Source: Sinorhizobium medicae (lineage in GTDB: Bacteria; Pseudomonadota; Alphaproteobacteria; Rhizobiales; Rhizobiaceae). Taken from it: DNA of 64,000 nucleotides. This document shows, one piece after another, positions 21,235-29,598 of this stretch (position 1 is its first letter; each line of letters opens with the position of its first letter). The stretch spans positions 372,001 to 436,000 of the forward strand of contig NZ_VITA01000001.1 of NCBI RefSeq assembly GCF_007827695.1. Direction: 5' to 3'. The position numbers and the translations under genes were made by a program. The notes beneath the pieces are model-generated. The model had not been told where the DNA came from. It saw nothing but the letters and a program-made list of their open reading frames with translations, and searched no databases.

Positions 21235-21636
21235 GGCCTGAAAACTCGAAATTCATCATCGAAGGGGCTGCCCTAGGGAATAGGAAATGAAGGTTAACAA
21301 CTTACTTCCTGCAGCCTCGCCGAATGAGCACGACAATCGCCCCTGGGAGCTGCGAAATACCTTCGCCGCCCAGCGTATCCAAGGCTTTGCAGGAGTTCGG
21401 CGCCGCAATTCGCAGCTGTTCAAATTCTGTTTCGTTCCGGAAAAGTTTCGGCAGCGGGCGCGGCGTAAGGCGGCTTCTGGCGACCGGACCCGAAGAAGGT
21501 CCGCGACCGTATCGCTATGGTTAACGAACGGGAAAGTGAATTGCACGATCTTGTGCGGGTCGGAGCTTTCGTGGTGTTTTCTGGGGAGAGAACGGAGCCG
21601 CGCGGCTTCTCATCATTGAGGATCTCGTTTCAGAAG
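21235..21636. other. Intergenic region between divergent ftsK and an L,D-transpeptidase gene
   Basis: About 400 bases with no gene that I can support; open frames here lack similarity and ribosome binding sites. It must hold the promoters of ftsK (minus) and of the transpeptidase pair (plus). I could not assign clear -35/-10 boxes. Confidence 0.5.
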
Positions 21637-22665
21637 ATGCGTATCACTCCAGTCACGATCGTTCGCATGGTTAAAATAGGGCTCGCATTGTCGGCCGCGG
21701 CATTTCTTTCCGGATGCCTCGCCATGGGCCTCTACGACCTGTCGAAAGCTCCGCCACAGCTGTCCAAGAAAGTGCTCGCCGAGATGGCGAAAAAGAAAAT
21801 GTCCCCGAACAGTCCCGTGCTCGTGCGGATATTCAAGAAGGAGAGCGAGCTGGAGGTGTGGAAGGCCGACGCGAGCGGCACCTATGCGTTGTTCAAGACC
21901 TATCCGATGTGCCGTTGGTCGGGGAAGCTCGGTCCGAAGAAAAAGGACGGTGACCGGCAGGCGCCGGAAGGCTTCTATCACGTCTCAGCCCGGATGCTTA
22001 ATCCCAATTCGCAGTATTACGTCTCCTTCAATCTCGGTTATCCGAACAGGCTCGAATCGGCGCTCGGCTATACGGGCGAGGCTCTGATGGTTCATGGGGC
22101 GTGCTCGTCCGCTGGCTGTTATGCGATGACCGATCGAGGCGTCGGCGAGATCTACGCCATCGTGCAAAGGGCCCTCGCGGCCGGACAGAAGCACTTCCAG
22201 GTGCAGGCCTATCCATTCAGGATGACCACGGAAAACATGGCCCTTCACAAGGGAGACCCGAGCATGGCTTTCTGGAAGACGCTGAAGCAAGGCTATGACG
22301 CCTTCGCGTTCAGCCGAAGACAGCCGAAAGTTTCGGTTTGCGGAGGTCGATACGTCTTCAACACCGAATTTGAGGGCGGCGAACCGCGCGACCCGCTCGC
22401 GGCATGTCCTTCCGCCATGTCTACGGCTGATACCGAGCTCCTGGCCAGGATCGAGGCCGAAGGCCACAGGGTTGAGACCGCTATTGCCTCTTCCGGAACC
22501 ACTCCGATTTTCGCCTATGTCGACGGCGGCATGCATCCGACCTTCCGCACGATGCTGGAAAAAGTTGGACCCGACCGGCTCGCCGCGGCAATCTCTGCAA
22601 CCAAGTATCCCGTCAGCAGGCCGCAAGCGGCGCTCGCGGATCCATATGCGGGATCGTCAAACTGA
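21637..22665 (+). CDS. YafK-type murein L,D-transpeptidase, lipoprotein
   Basis: 342 residues from ATG 21637; ATG 21667 (MVKIGLALSAAAF) is an equally good start and gives a more compact signal peptide. A lipobox LSGC follows the hydrophobic segment, so the protein should be membrane-anchored in the periplasm. The YkuD catalytic motif reads MVHGACSSAGCYAMTDRGVG, with H153 and catalytic C161. The spacing SSAGCY and the TDRGVGEIY sequence resemble E. coli YafK/DpaA rather than YbiS. Predicted to act on peptidoglycan cross-links or Lpp/OMP attachment. A second transpeptidase gene starts 15 bases downstream. Confidence 0.85.
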   Translation: MRITPVTIVRMVKIGLALSAAAFLSGCLAMGLYDLSKAPPQLSKKVLAEMAKKKMSPNSPVLVRIFKKESELEVWKADASGTYALFKTYPMCRWSGKLGPKKKDGDRQAPEGFYHVSARMLNPNSQYYVSFNLGYPNRLESALGYTGEALMVHGACSSAGCYAMTDRGVGEIYAIVQRALAAGQKHFQVQAYPFRMTTENMALHKGDPSMAFWKTLKQGYDAFAFSRRQPKVSVCGGRYVFNTEFEGGEPRDPLAACPSAMSTADTELLARIEAEGHRVETAIASSGTTPIFAYVDGGMHPTFRTMLEKVGPDRLAAAISATKYPVSRPQAALADPYAGSSN

Positions 22666-22680
22666 AAACGAGGACAGCTT

Positions 22681-23406
22681 TTGAGGAATGAACTTCTGAC
22701 GCGGCGTGCGTTTCTTGCCGGCAGCCTCGGAGCGTCAGTCTCCATGCTTGGCGGCTGCTCCACCAGTTCGGCAAGGAACGCCGAGCCGGCCCCTCCGCTC
22801 GTCGACAATTCCATCTATGCGAGCGTCTACGGCCCGAAGCCGGATGAACTCTTTCCGCTTCCTGCAATACCGTATGAAAAGATCGACCCGCGCTTCTATC
22901 GCCAGATGGTCGCCAATCCGACTGGCGAGCGGCCGGGCGTGCTGGTCGTGGATACTGCGAACCACTTCCTTTATCTGACCTACGAAGCCGGACAGGCGAT
23001 GCGCTACGGCGTCGGCCTCGGGCGCCAGGGCTTTGAATGGGCAGGGCGCGGCGTCATTCAGTACAAGCGCCAGTGGCCGCGCTGGACGCCGCCCGACGAG
23101 ATGGTCGCCCGGCAACCGGAACTGGAGCCCTACAGCATCGCCAATGGCGGCATGGAACCGGGTCTCACCAATCCGCTGGGTGCCCGGGCGCTCTATATTT
23201 TCCAGAATGGTGTGGACACGCTTTATCGAATTCACGGTTCACCCGAATGGTGGACCATCGGGAAATCCGTCTCGTCCGGCTGCGTGCGCATGATCAACCA
23301 GGACGTCGTCGATCTCTACAACCGGGTACAGAACGGAACGCCGGTCGTCGTGACGAACCTGGGGAGCCCGTTATCTGCCCCGATCCCTCCCGTGGAAGGC
23401 GCATAG
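22681..23406 (+). CDS. L,D-transpeptidase (YkuD domain), Tat/lipoprotein signal
   Basis: 241 residues from TTG 22681, with GAGGA 10 bases upstream. The N-terminus combines a twin-arginine-like TRRAFLAG and a lipobox LGGC, so export may be by Tat with lipid anchoring. The YkuD domain occupies about residues 95-230: VLVVDTANHFLYL, PLGARALYIF and the catalytic YRIHGSPEWWTIG...SSGCVRM with H185 and C201. Predicted to form 3-3 peptidoglycan cross-links, which are abundant in Rhizobiales. It is probably co-transcribed with the preceding YafK-like gene. Confidence 0.9.
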   Translation: MRNELLTRRAFLAGSLGASVSMLGGCSTSSARNAEPAPPLVDNSIYASVYGPKPDELFPLPAIPYEKIDPRFYRQMVANPTGERPGVLVVDTANHFLYLTYEAGQAMRYGVGLGRQGFEWAGRGVIQYKRQWPRWTPPDEMVARQPELEPYSIANGGMEPGLTNPLGARALYIFQNGVDTLYRIHGSPEWWTIGKSVSSGCVRMINQDVVDLYNRVQNGTPVVVTNLGSPLSAPIPPVEGA

Positions 23407-23430
23407 GGCTGCCCGTCCGTCTACAGCGCC

Positions 23431-23528
23431 GTGCGTCTTATCAGACGCACAAAGGTCGCTGTAGCACTTTGATCTGCTGCATGTTTTTGTCCTTCAATCG
23501 GATCCGATTAAAGGAAAGATGCAGTAGG
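23431..23528 (+). repeat. Intergenic mosaic repeat, copy 1 (upstream of repA)
   Basis: Starts with a perfect hairpin GTGCGTCT-tatc-AGACGCAC (23431-23450), then GCACTTTGATCTGCTGCATG, a 14-bp palindrome AATCGGATCCGATT, and ends ATGCAGTAG. I recall this as a frequent Sinorhizobium element. A diverged copy in the same orientation lies at 26670-26772. Confidence 0.65.
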
Positions 23529-23626
23529 CCGACGAAAGCAGCCGCGATCGCCTCGCCCCCGGCAGGATGAGAATGGCGGCGAGAAGCAGTCGGACTAGAG
23601 CCCCGAAAAATCGGTTGACCCGAATC

Positions 23627-23646
23627 AGAGGATGAATCATTCCTCT
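23627..23646. promoter_or_regulatory. Inverted repeat upstream of repA
   Basis: AGAGGA-N8-TCCTCT, arms exactly complementary, about 120 bases upstream of the repA start. TTGACC lies just before it (from 23614). Possible operator for RepA/RepB autoregulation or a partition site; no consensus available to test. Confidence 0.35.
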
Positions 23647-23764
23647 AACGGAATAGACCGCATTTTTCGCTTTTCAGCGTATCTTACCGATTGTTCTGTC
23701 AGGAAATGCGGCGGGCGCATCTGCGTGGCGGCGGCGCGTCATGCGCGCACGAGGAGATTCGACG

Positions 23765-25027
23765 ATGAATATGAAGGTATCGGCAGCGCAGACGACTGCC
23801 GCGGGCGGCGCGGCGTTCGGCAGGCCGGCAGACGAGGCGATTGCCGCCGATGCGCGAGCGCTGTCCGAACAGCTGAAGGCGATGCGCGACCGGCTCTTTC
23901 CGCCCACCGCGAGGAAAACGCTCCGGAGCTTCACCTCGGGCGAGGCGGCCAAGCTGATCGGCGTTTCCGATGGGTATTTGCGCCAGCTGTCTTTGGCTGG
24001 CGAAGGGCCGCAGCCCGACACCGGTGCGGGCGGGCGCCGCTCCTACTCGCTCTGCGACATCAACGCACTGCGCCGGCACCTCGCCGAACAGGCGGTTTCC
24101 AAGGGGAATGGCGCCAAGGCGCGGGGCTACCTGAAATGGCGCGATGCCTTAAGAAGCGAGCATCTGCAGGTCATTTCGGTCACCAATTTCAAGGGCGGCT
24201 CGGGCAAGACGACCTCGTCGGTTCATCTCGCGCAGTATCTTGCCCTCACCGGACACCGGGTGCTCGCGGTCGACCTCGATCCTCAGGCGTCGCTCTCGGC
24301 GCTGTTCGGTTATCAGCCGGAACTGGACCTGACGGGCAACGATACGCTCTATGGCGCGATCCGTTACGATGCCGAGGCCCGGCCGTTGAAGGAAATCATC
24401 CGCAAGACATATTTCGACGGGCTCGACCTGGTACCGGGCAATCTCGAACTGCAGGAATTCGAGCACACGACGCCTCAGGCCCTGAGCGCGCGCCAGAGCG
24501 GCGCAGATGCCGGACCGCTCTTCTTCGCCCGCGTGCAGGCGGCACTTGCAAGCGTCGCCGACGATTACGATGTGGTTGTGATCGACTGCCCGCCGCAACT
24601 TGGCTACCTGACGCTCTCGGCGCTCTGCGCTTCGACTTCGGTCATCGTCACCGTGCATCCGCAGATGCTCGACGTCGCCTCGATGAACCAGTTCCTCTAC
24701 ATGACCTCGGACCTGCTCAGCGTGGTGCGTGAGGCGGGCGGCGAGCTCAACTTCGACTTCCTGCGTTACCTGGTCACCCGCTTCGAGCCGAATGACGGAC
24801 CACAGGCTCAGATCGTCGGCTTCATGCGCTCGCTCTTCGGAGAGCGGGTCCTGACCTCGGCCATGGTAAAGTCGACCGCAATTTCGGACGCCGGTCTCAC
24901 CAAGCAGACGCTTTACGAGGTCGGGAGGGAGAATTTCACCCGCGCCACCTATGATCGGGCGATCGAGTCGCTGAATGCGGTCAACGGCGAGATCGAGGCT
25001 CTTATTCATGCAGCATGGGGGCGCTAG
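23765..25027 (+). CDS. repA: RepA-type partition ATPase (ParA family, repABC class)
   Basis: 420 residues from ATG 23765, with AGGAG 9 bases upstream. The N-terminal helix-turn-helix (FTSGEAAKLIGVSDGYLRQL, residues 56-75) is followed by the ParA deviant Walker A KGGSGKTTS (K143, K148), LAVDLDPQASLSALFG, and VVVIDCPPQLGYLTL. This N-terminal DNA-binding domain plus ATPase layout is that of RepA from repABC replicons. It forms a two-gene unit with repB, 3 bases apart. Unusually, no repC follows. In repABC systems RepA also represses the operon. Confidence 0.93.
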   Translation: MNMKVSAAQTTAAGGAAFGRPADEAIAADARALSEQLKAMRDRLFPPTARKTLRSFTSGEAAKLIGVSDGYLRQLSLAGEGPQPDTGAGGRRSYSLCDINALRRHLAEQAVSKGNGAKARGYLKWRDALRSEHLQVISVTNFKGGSGKTTSSVHLAQYLALTGHRVLAVDLDPQASLSALFGYQPELDLTGNDTLYGAIRYDAEARPLKEIIRKTYFDGLDLVPGNLELQEFEHTTPQALSARQSGADAGPLFFARVQAALASVADDYDVVVIDCPPQLGYLTLSALCASTSVIVTVHPQMLDVASMNQFLYMTSDLLSVVREAGGELNFDFLRYLVTRFEPNDGPQAQIVGFMRSLFGERVLTSAMVKSTAISDAGLTKQTLYEVGRENFTRATYDRAIESLNAVNGEIEALIHAAWGR

Positions 25028-25030
25028 GAC

Positions 25031-26107
25031 ATGGCTGGCAACAACCGGAAGAACGAATTGCGCGCGCTCTTTTCTGGAAGCGCGCCTGCCGCCAATCAGC
25101 AAGCACCCGCCGACGCGATGCAGGGGGAGTTGACACCTGTCAACGCCAGACCGACCGCCGCCCGCGATGTACCGGACCCCGCCAAGGCCCGCGCCGCTTC
25201 CGGCGCCGTCAAGGCCATGGGGCTTTCCCTTGGCAGCATCACCCGCGAGGCCGAGGAAGCGCGGGTTCTCAGGGAAGCGTTGAACCAGGGTGAACGCATC
25301 GTTTCGCTCGATCCGGCTCTCGTCGAGGCCTCGTTCATCGAGGACCGGCTGACCAACGGCGAAGTGGACGACCCGGATTTCCTCGCGCTCGTCGAGAGCA
25401 TTCGCGAGAACGGCCAGCAATCGCCGATCCTCGTGCGGCCACACCCGGAAAGGCAAGGCCATTATCAGACCGCCTACGGGCATCGGCGCCTGAAGGCGGT
25501 GCGCCGGCTCGAGCTCCAGGTCAAGGCGATCGTCCGGCCGCTGACCGACGACGAACTCGTGCTCGCGCAGGGCAAGGAAAATGCCGAACGACGCAACCTT
25601 TCCTTCATCGAGCGTGCGCTGTTCGCCGCCGCTCTCGCGGTGCGCGGCTTCGACCGCAAGGTGATCGGCGATGCTCTCGCGGTGCAGAAGAGCGAACTGT
25701 CGCGGCTGCTGCAGGTGGCGGAGGGCGTGCCGCACGAAATCGCCCGCGCCATTGGTCCGGCGCCGAAAGTCGGGCGCGAGCGCTGGATGGCGATCGGCGG
25801 CCTGCTCATAAGGGAAGAGGCGCGCGCTCGGGCCAAGGACGAGATCGCCTCGCCCCGCTTCCGCGCTGCCGAAACCGACCAGCGCTTTCAGCTCGTTTTC
25901 AATTGCGTGTCCGAGAGAGACAAGCCGGAACCGGAACGGCCGGAGGACCTGTTGGACGCGGCCGGACAGCCCTTCGCGCGGCTGAGACGCGATGGAAAAA
26001 CGCCAAGGATCGAATTCCTCCCCGGCACCCACCCGGCCTTTGTCCAGGAAGCAGTCGCCATGCTCGCCAAATGGCATGCCGCCTTCGTGGAAAAGCAGAG
26101 AAACTAG
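25031..26107 (+). CDS. repB: RepB-type centromere-binding protein (ParB family)
   Basis: 358 residues. The ParB N-terminal domain spans roughly residues 95-190 (GQQSPILVRPHP, YGHRRLKAVRRL, GKENAERRNLSFIERA), followed by a helix-turn-helix (IGDALAVQKSELSRLLQVAE) and a RepB-type C-terminal domain. Conserved ER-N-SFIE motifs fit the repABC subgroup. Only three bases separate it from repA. Normally a counter-transcribed RNA gene and repC follow; here the next gene is on the other strand at 26592. I found no parS with confidence. Confidence 0.93.
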   Translation: MAGNNRKNELRALFSGSAPAANQQAPADAMQGELTPVNARPTAARDVPDPAKARAASGAVKAMGLSLGSITREAEEARVLREALNQGERIVSLDPALVEASFIEDRLTNGEVDDPDFLALVESIRENGQQSPILVRPHPERQGHYQTAYGHRRLKAVRRLELQVKAIVRPLTDDELVLAQGKENAERRNLSFIERALFAAALAVRGFDRKVIGDALAVQKSELSRLLQVAEGVPHEIARAIGPAPKVGRERWMAIGGLLIREEARARAKDEIASPRFRAAETDQRFQLVFNCVSERDKPEPERPEDLLDAAGQPFARLRRDGKTPRIEFLPGTHPAFVQEAVAMLAKWHAAFVEKQRN

Positions 26108-26132
26108 CCATTTCGACTTTGCTCCAAATCGC

Positions 26133-26177
26133 CAAAAAAACGCGCCCCCTCCTCGGGTTTAGTCCAAGGAGAGGGGC
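26133..26177 (-). terminator. Rho-independent terminator for the 26197-26592 gene
   Basis: CGCCCC (26142-26147) pairs with GGGGCG (26172-26177) and the stem continues through CTCCTCGG against CCAAGGAG. On the minus strand it is followed by CG and seven T (complement of 26133-26139). On the plus strand there is no T-run, though the stem may also protect the repB transcript. Confidence 0.8.
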
Positions 26178-26196
26178 GTACCATTGTCAGGTCGAT

Positions 26197-26592
26197 TCAG
26201 CCTTCGTGCGCCGCCGCATGCATCGGCTGACTGAAGCGCTCTGCGAAGGCCTCGATGGAACCGCGGCCGAATCGCTTCAGGCGCCGCCGCACGAGGACGG
26301 ACATGACGCGGGCGGCCGTCGAGAAGGTCATCGCATCCATTGGTCCGGCGCCGCTCCACGGCTTTGTCAGCCGGTCGGCGACGATGACGATCATATTGGC
26401 GGGCATAAGGTCCGTGCAGGGCCTCATCCATTGGAAAACGGCACTGACCGGGAGGACTTTGCCTTCGAAGGAAACGATGGGTTCTGGCATGCCCTCTTCC
26501 CAATCGTCATAGGCTTCGAGGGCGTCTTTGAAGAGAGTCTGGAGCGTGATGGGGGCATGCCCTTGGTAAAGGGCGGGCAGGAAATTCGTCAT
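26197..26592 (-). CDS. Hypothetical protein
   Basis: 131 residues from ATG 26592, which has a strong GGAGGA site. No signal peptide or membrane segment is apparent. The central part (MPEPIVSFEGKVLPVSAVFQ, then TDLMPANMIVIVADRL) is followed by a basic stretch VRRRLKRFGRGS. I do not recognise the family. It is convergent with repAB and carries its own terminator, so it is a real, separately transcribed gene. It lies inside the segment bounded by the two mosaic repeats, together with repAB. Confidence 0.7.
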   Translation of the reverse strand: MTNFLPALYQGHAPITLQTLFKDALEAYDDWEEGMPEPIVSFEGKVLPVSAVFQWMRPCTDLMPANMIVIVADRLTKPWSGAGPMDAMTFSTAARVMSVLVRRRLKRFGRGSIEAFAERFSQPMHAAAHEG

Positions 26593-26669
26593 TAGGGTCT
26601 CCTCCGATTGGATAGGCCGGAAACACGAAATGGCCAATTCTGTCAGTGAAAGTCGAGTGCGATACTCTC

Positions 26670-26772
26670 AGCGGCGTCCGGCCTCGTACAGAGGCATGAA
26701 GGGCGCCGCGACACTTTGAACTGCTGCATGGTTGGTCGTTGATATCGCTTCCGTTCAAAGAACCATGCAGGA
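26670..26772 (+). repeat. Intergenic mosaic repeat, diverged copy 2
   Basis: Shares ACACTTTGAACTGCTGCATG, TTCCGTTCAAAG and a final ATGCAGGAG with the copy at 23431-23528, in the same orientation and order. The leading hairpin is degraded. With copy 1 it brackets repA, repB and the hypothetical gene. Confidence 0.6.
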
Positions 26773-26828
26773 GCAATCATCGAACATGCATGTGCAGTAT
26801 GGGTCAAAGCGCTTGTACGAGCAAACGC

Positions 26829-26855
26829 AATCCACAAAAGAGGTGGATTTTTTCT
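26829..26855 (+). terminator. Plus-strand terminator with no obvious gene
   Basis: AATCCAC (26829-26835) and GTGGATT (26843-26849) form a 7-bp stem with a 7-base loop, continued by a run of T to 26852. It points to a plus-strand transcript ending here, although no plus-strand gene lies within 700 bases upstream (repB ends at 26107). The rest of the 26593-26959 gap outside the repeat shows nothing else I recognise. Confidence 0.6.
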
Positions 26856-26959
26856 GCGGCCGGTGCGCGAGCTTGCAATCCAGCATCCGGGTTAAGGGTT
26901 TGAAAGCACTGCTTATTTCCAAAACCTGTGGAAAACAGCATGTAATTCCTTATGCCAGT

Positions 26960-27655
26960 TCAAACGGTTAAATGCCGGCGCGCTTGAGGCGTGTCGAGCG
27001 TCTCCGGCGCCCCTTCGTGCACGAAAGCTCCTCGGTCCATGATATAGACATGATCCGCAAGCTCGCGGCAGAAGTCGAGATATTGTTCGACGAGCAGGAT
27101 CGCCATTCCGGTCGAATCCCGCAAATATCTGATCGCTCGGCCGATGTCCTTGATGATCGATGGCTGGATGCCCTCGGTCGGCTCGTCGAGCACCAGTATT
27201 CTGGGCCGGGTCACGAGCGCGCGCGCGATCGCGAGCTGCTGCTGCTGACCGCCGGAAAGGTCGCCGCCGCGCCGGCCGAGCATCGTCTGCAATACCGGGA
27301 ACAGGCTGAAAATGTCATCGGGTATCGAGCGGTCAGCCCGCTTCAGCGGCGCGTAGCCGGTCTGCAGATTTTCCTTCACCGTCAGGAGAGGGAAGATCTC
27401 CCGGCCTTGCGGCACGTAGCCGACGCCGTGCTTTGCGCGCCGGAAGGGTGCCAAGCCATCAAGCGGCGTGCCGTTAAAGGAGATCGTGCCGCTCGTGACC
27501 GGATGCTGGCCGGTGATAGCTCTGAGCAGGCTCGACTTGCCCACGCCGTTGCGACCCAGCACACAGGTGATCTTGCCCATTTCCGCCTTGAAGGTGACGT
27601 TTCGAAGCGCCTGGGCGGCCCCATAGTGCAAATCGACGTTTTCCACGCTCAACAT
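26960..27655 (-). CDS. urtE: Urea ABC transporter ATP-binding protein UrtE
   Basis: 231 residues, LivF-like ATPase. Walker A GRNGVGKSSLL near residue 34, signature LSGGQQQQLAIARAL, Walker B ILVLDEPTEGIQPSI; the TEGIQPS form is typical of UrtE. Last gene of urtABCDE, 18 bases after urtD. With UrtD it powers uptake of urea, and perhaps short-chain amides, through UrtBC. A strong ribosome binding site GGGAGG precedes ATG 27655. Confidence 0.93.
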   Translation of the reverse strand: MLSVENVDLHYGAAQALRNVTFKAEMGKITCVLGRNGVGKSSLLRAITGQHPVTSGTISFNGTPLDGLAPFRRAKHGVGYVPQGREIFPLLTVKENLQTGYAPLKRADRSIPDDIFSLFPVLQTMLGRRGGDLSGGQQQQLAIARALVTRPRILVLDEPTEGIQPSIIKDIGRAIRYLRDSTGMAILLVEQYLDFCRELADHVYIMDRGAFVHEGAPETLDTPQARRHLTV

Positions 27656-27673
27656 CGCTTCAATTCCTCCCGC

Positions 27674-28426
27674 TCATCGGCCGAGATAATTTTCGATTAC
27701 CTTCGGATCGTTGCTGACGAAATCGATAGAGCCCTCCGCCAGCACCGATCCTTCCGCAAGGCATGTCACCTTGACGCCCAGATCGCGGATAAAGCCCATA
27801 TCGTGCTCGACGACGACCACCGAGCGGGTCTTTGCGATGTCTTTCAGGAGAATGGCGGTCTCCGCGGTCTCCGCATCGGTCATCCCCGCCACCGGCTCGT
27901 CGACGAGCAGGAGTTCCGGTTCCTGGGCAAGCAGCATGCCGATCTCCAGCCATTGCTTCTGCCCGTGAGAGAGACCGGCGGCGAGATCGTCCCGGCGAGC
28001 TGTAAGCCGCACCGTCGCAAGAATCTCTTCGATGCGCCTCTTGTCCTCACCCGTCAGCCGGTAGAATAGCGTTGCGAAGACGCCGCGGCCGCGGTTGAGC
28101 GCAAGTTCCAGATTGTCCCAGACCGTGTGGTTCTCGAAGACAGTCGGCTTCTGGAACTTGCGGCCGATGCCGAGCTGGGCGATTTCGGCTTCGTCCCTCT
28201 TCGTAAGGTCGATATCACCCTTGAAGAAGACCTCGCCTTCATCCGGCCTCGTCTTGCCGGTGATGATGTCCATCATCGTCGTTTTGCCTGCGCCGTTTGG
28301 TCCGATGATCGCGCGCAATTCCCCGGGTTCGACGACGAAGGAAAGCGAGTTCAGAGCTTTGAACCCATCGAAGGAGACGGACACGCCGTCGAGATAGAGC
28401 AGGGTTCTGGGGTTCTTCTCGGTCAT
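27674..28426 (-). CDS. urtD: Urea ABC transporter ATP-binding protein UrtD
   Basis: 250 residues from ATG 28426 (MTEKNPRTLLYLDG), which has GGAG 8 bases upstream; a GTG at 28435 overlapping the urtC stop would add three residues. LivG-like ATPase: Walker A GPNGAGKTTMMD, signature LSHGQKQWLEIGMLL, Walker B LLLVDEPVAGMTDAE. The SHGQKQWLEIGM form of the signature is characteristic of UrtD. Tightly linked to urtC. Confidence 0.93.
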   Translation of the reverse strand: MTEKNPRTLLYLDGVSVSFDGFKALNSLSFVVEPGELRAIIGPNGAGKTTMMDIITGKTRPDEGEVFFKGDIDLTKRDEAEIAQLGIGRKFQKPTVFENHTVWDNLELALNRGRGVFATLFYRLTGEDKRRIEEILATVRLTARRDDLAAGLSHGQKQWLEIGMLLAQEPELLLVDEPVAGMTDAETAETAILLKDIAKTRSVVVVEHDMGFIRDLGVKVTCLAEGSVLAEGSIDFVSNDPKVIENYLGR

Positions 28427-28431
28427 GGCGA

Positions 28432-29598
28432 TCACTCCGCAGCCATCGGCTTGGCGTCCTCAAGGTCCGTCTGTTCATCTTCCTTCCGGGCCGCAGCGCG
28501 GGCTTGGCGACGTCGCGCGAGATGGTGCTGGGCGGTCCCGACCACGCCCTTCGGCAGGAACAGGGTAACGAGCACGAAGAGCCCGCCAAGCGCGAAAAGC
28601 CAGAATTCCGGAAAGGCGGCGGTGAAAATGCTCTTGCCGCCATTGACGAGGATTGCGCCGACGATCGGCCCGATCAGCGTGCCGCGCCCGCCGACGGCAG
28701 TCCATATGACCACCTCGATCGAATTGGCGGGCGCGAACTCCCCTGGGTTGATGATGCCTACCTGCGGCACGTAGAGCGCACCGGCGATACCCGCCATCAT
28801 CGCCGAGACGGTGAAGGCGAAGAGCTTCATGTGCTCGACTCGATAGCCCAGAAACCGTGTGCGGCTTTCCGCATCGCGCAGAGCCACAAGGACCTTTCCG
28901 AATTTCGAACCGACGATTCCCGAGGTAACGACGAGCGAACCGGCGAGCGCCAGTGCGGAGGCGGCAAAGAGCGCGGCACGCGTGCCGTCCGCCTGTATGT
29001 TGAAGCCGAGAATGTCCTTGAAGTCCGTCAGACCGTTATTGCCGCCGAAGCCCATGTCGTTGCGGAAGAAGGCGAGCAGCAGCGCGTAGGTCATCGCTTG
29101 GGTGATGATCGAAAGATAGACGCCGTTGACGCGCGAGCGGAACGCGAACCAGCCGAAGACGAAGGCCACGAGGCCCGGCACCAGGATGACCATCAGCGCC
29201 GCGAACCAGAACATGTCGAAGCCGTACCAGAACCAGGGTAGTTCCTTCCAATTGAGGAACACCATGAAGTCCGGCAGAAGCGGGTTGCCGTAGGAGCCGC
29301 GCGCGCCGATCTGACGCATCAGATACATGCCCATGGCATAGCCGCCAAGGGCGAAGAAGGCAGCGTGCCCGAGCGAGAGGATACCGCAGAAACCCCAGAC
29401 GAGATCGAGCGCCAGCGCCAGGAGCGCATAGGTCAGGTATTTGCCGAAGAGCGAGACCATATAGGTCGGCACGTGAAGCGGGTGGTCCGGTGCGGTCAGG
29501 AGATTGAGCGCGGGAACAATGACGGCCAGCAAAAGCAGGATCGCGACAGCGACGGCGATCGTCCGATCGAGAGATTTGACGAGAAACGAGGTGATCAT
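28432..29598 (-). CDS. urtC: Urea ABC transporter permease UrtC
   Basis: 388 residues, LivM-like permease of the inner membrane with about nine hydrophobic segments. LVWGFCGILSLGHAAFFALG near residue 66 is the conserved branched-chain-type permease motif. RVNGVYLSIITQAMTYALL and AVGGRGTLIGPIVGAILVN follow. A charged cytoplasmic tail ends the protein. The ATG overlaps the urtB stop by four bases, so UrtB and UrtC should be made in equal amounts. Confidence 0.93.
   Translation of the reverse strand: MITSFLVKSLDRTIAVAVAILLLLAVIVPALNLLTAPDHPLHVPTYMVSLFGKYLTYALLALALDLVWGFCGILSLGHAAFFALGGYAMGMYLMRQIGARGSYGNPLLPDFMVFLNWKELPWFWYGFDMFWFAALMVILVPGLVAFVFGWFAFRSRVNGVYLSIITQAMTYALLLAFFRNDMGFGGNNGLTDFKDILGFNIQADGTRAALFAASALALAGSLVVTSGIVGSKFGKVLVALRDAESRTRFLGYRVEHMKLFAFTVSAMMAGIAGALYVPQVGIINPGEFAPANSIEVVIWTAVGGRGTLIGPIVGAILVNGGKSIFTAAFPEFWLFALGGLFVLVTLFLPKGVVGTAQHHLARRRQARAAARKEDEQTDLEDAKPMAAE

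Noticed and set aside
24149..26077. 642-codon minus-strand frame opposite repA and repB
   Set aside because: Antisense of RepA/RepB coding sequence; no domain seen.
26108..26959. A hidden repC or incA-type counter-transcript after repB
   Set aside because: No frame with RepC features exists; the strong hairpin at 26142-26177 belongs to the convergent gene by its T-run direction.
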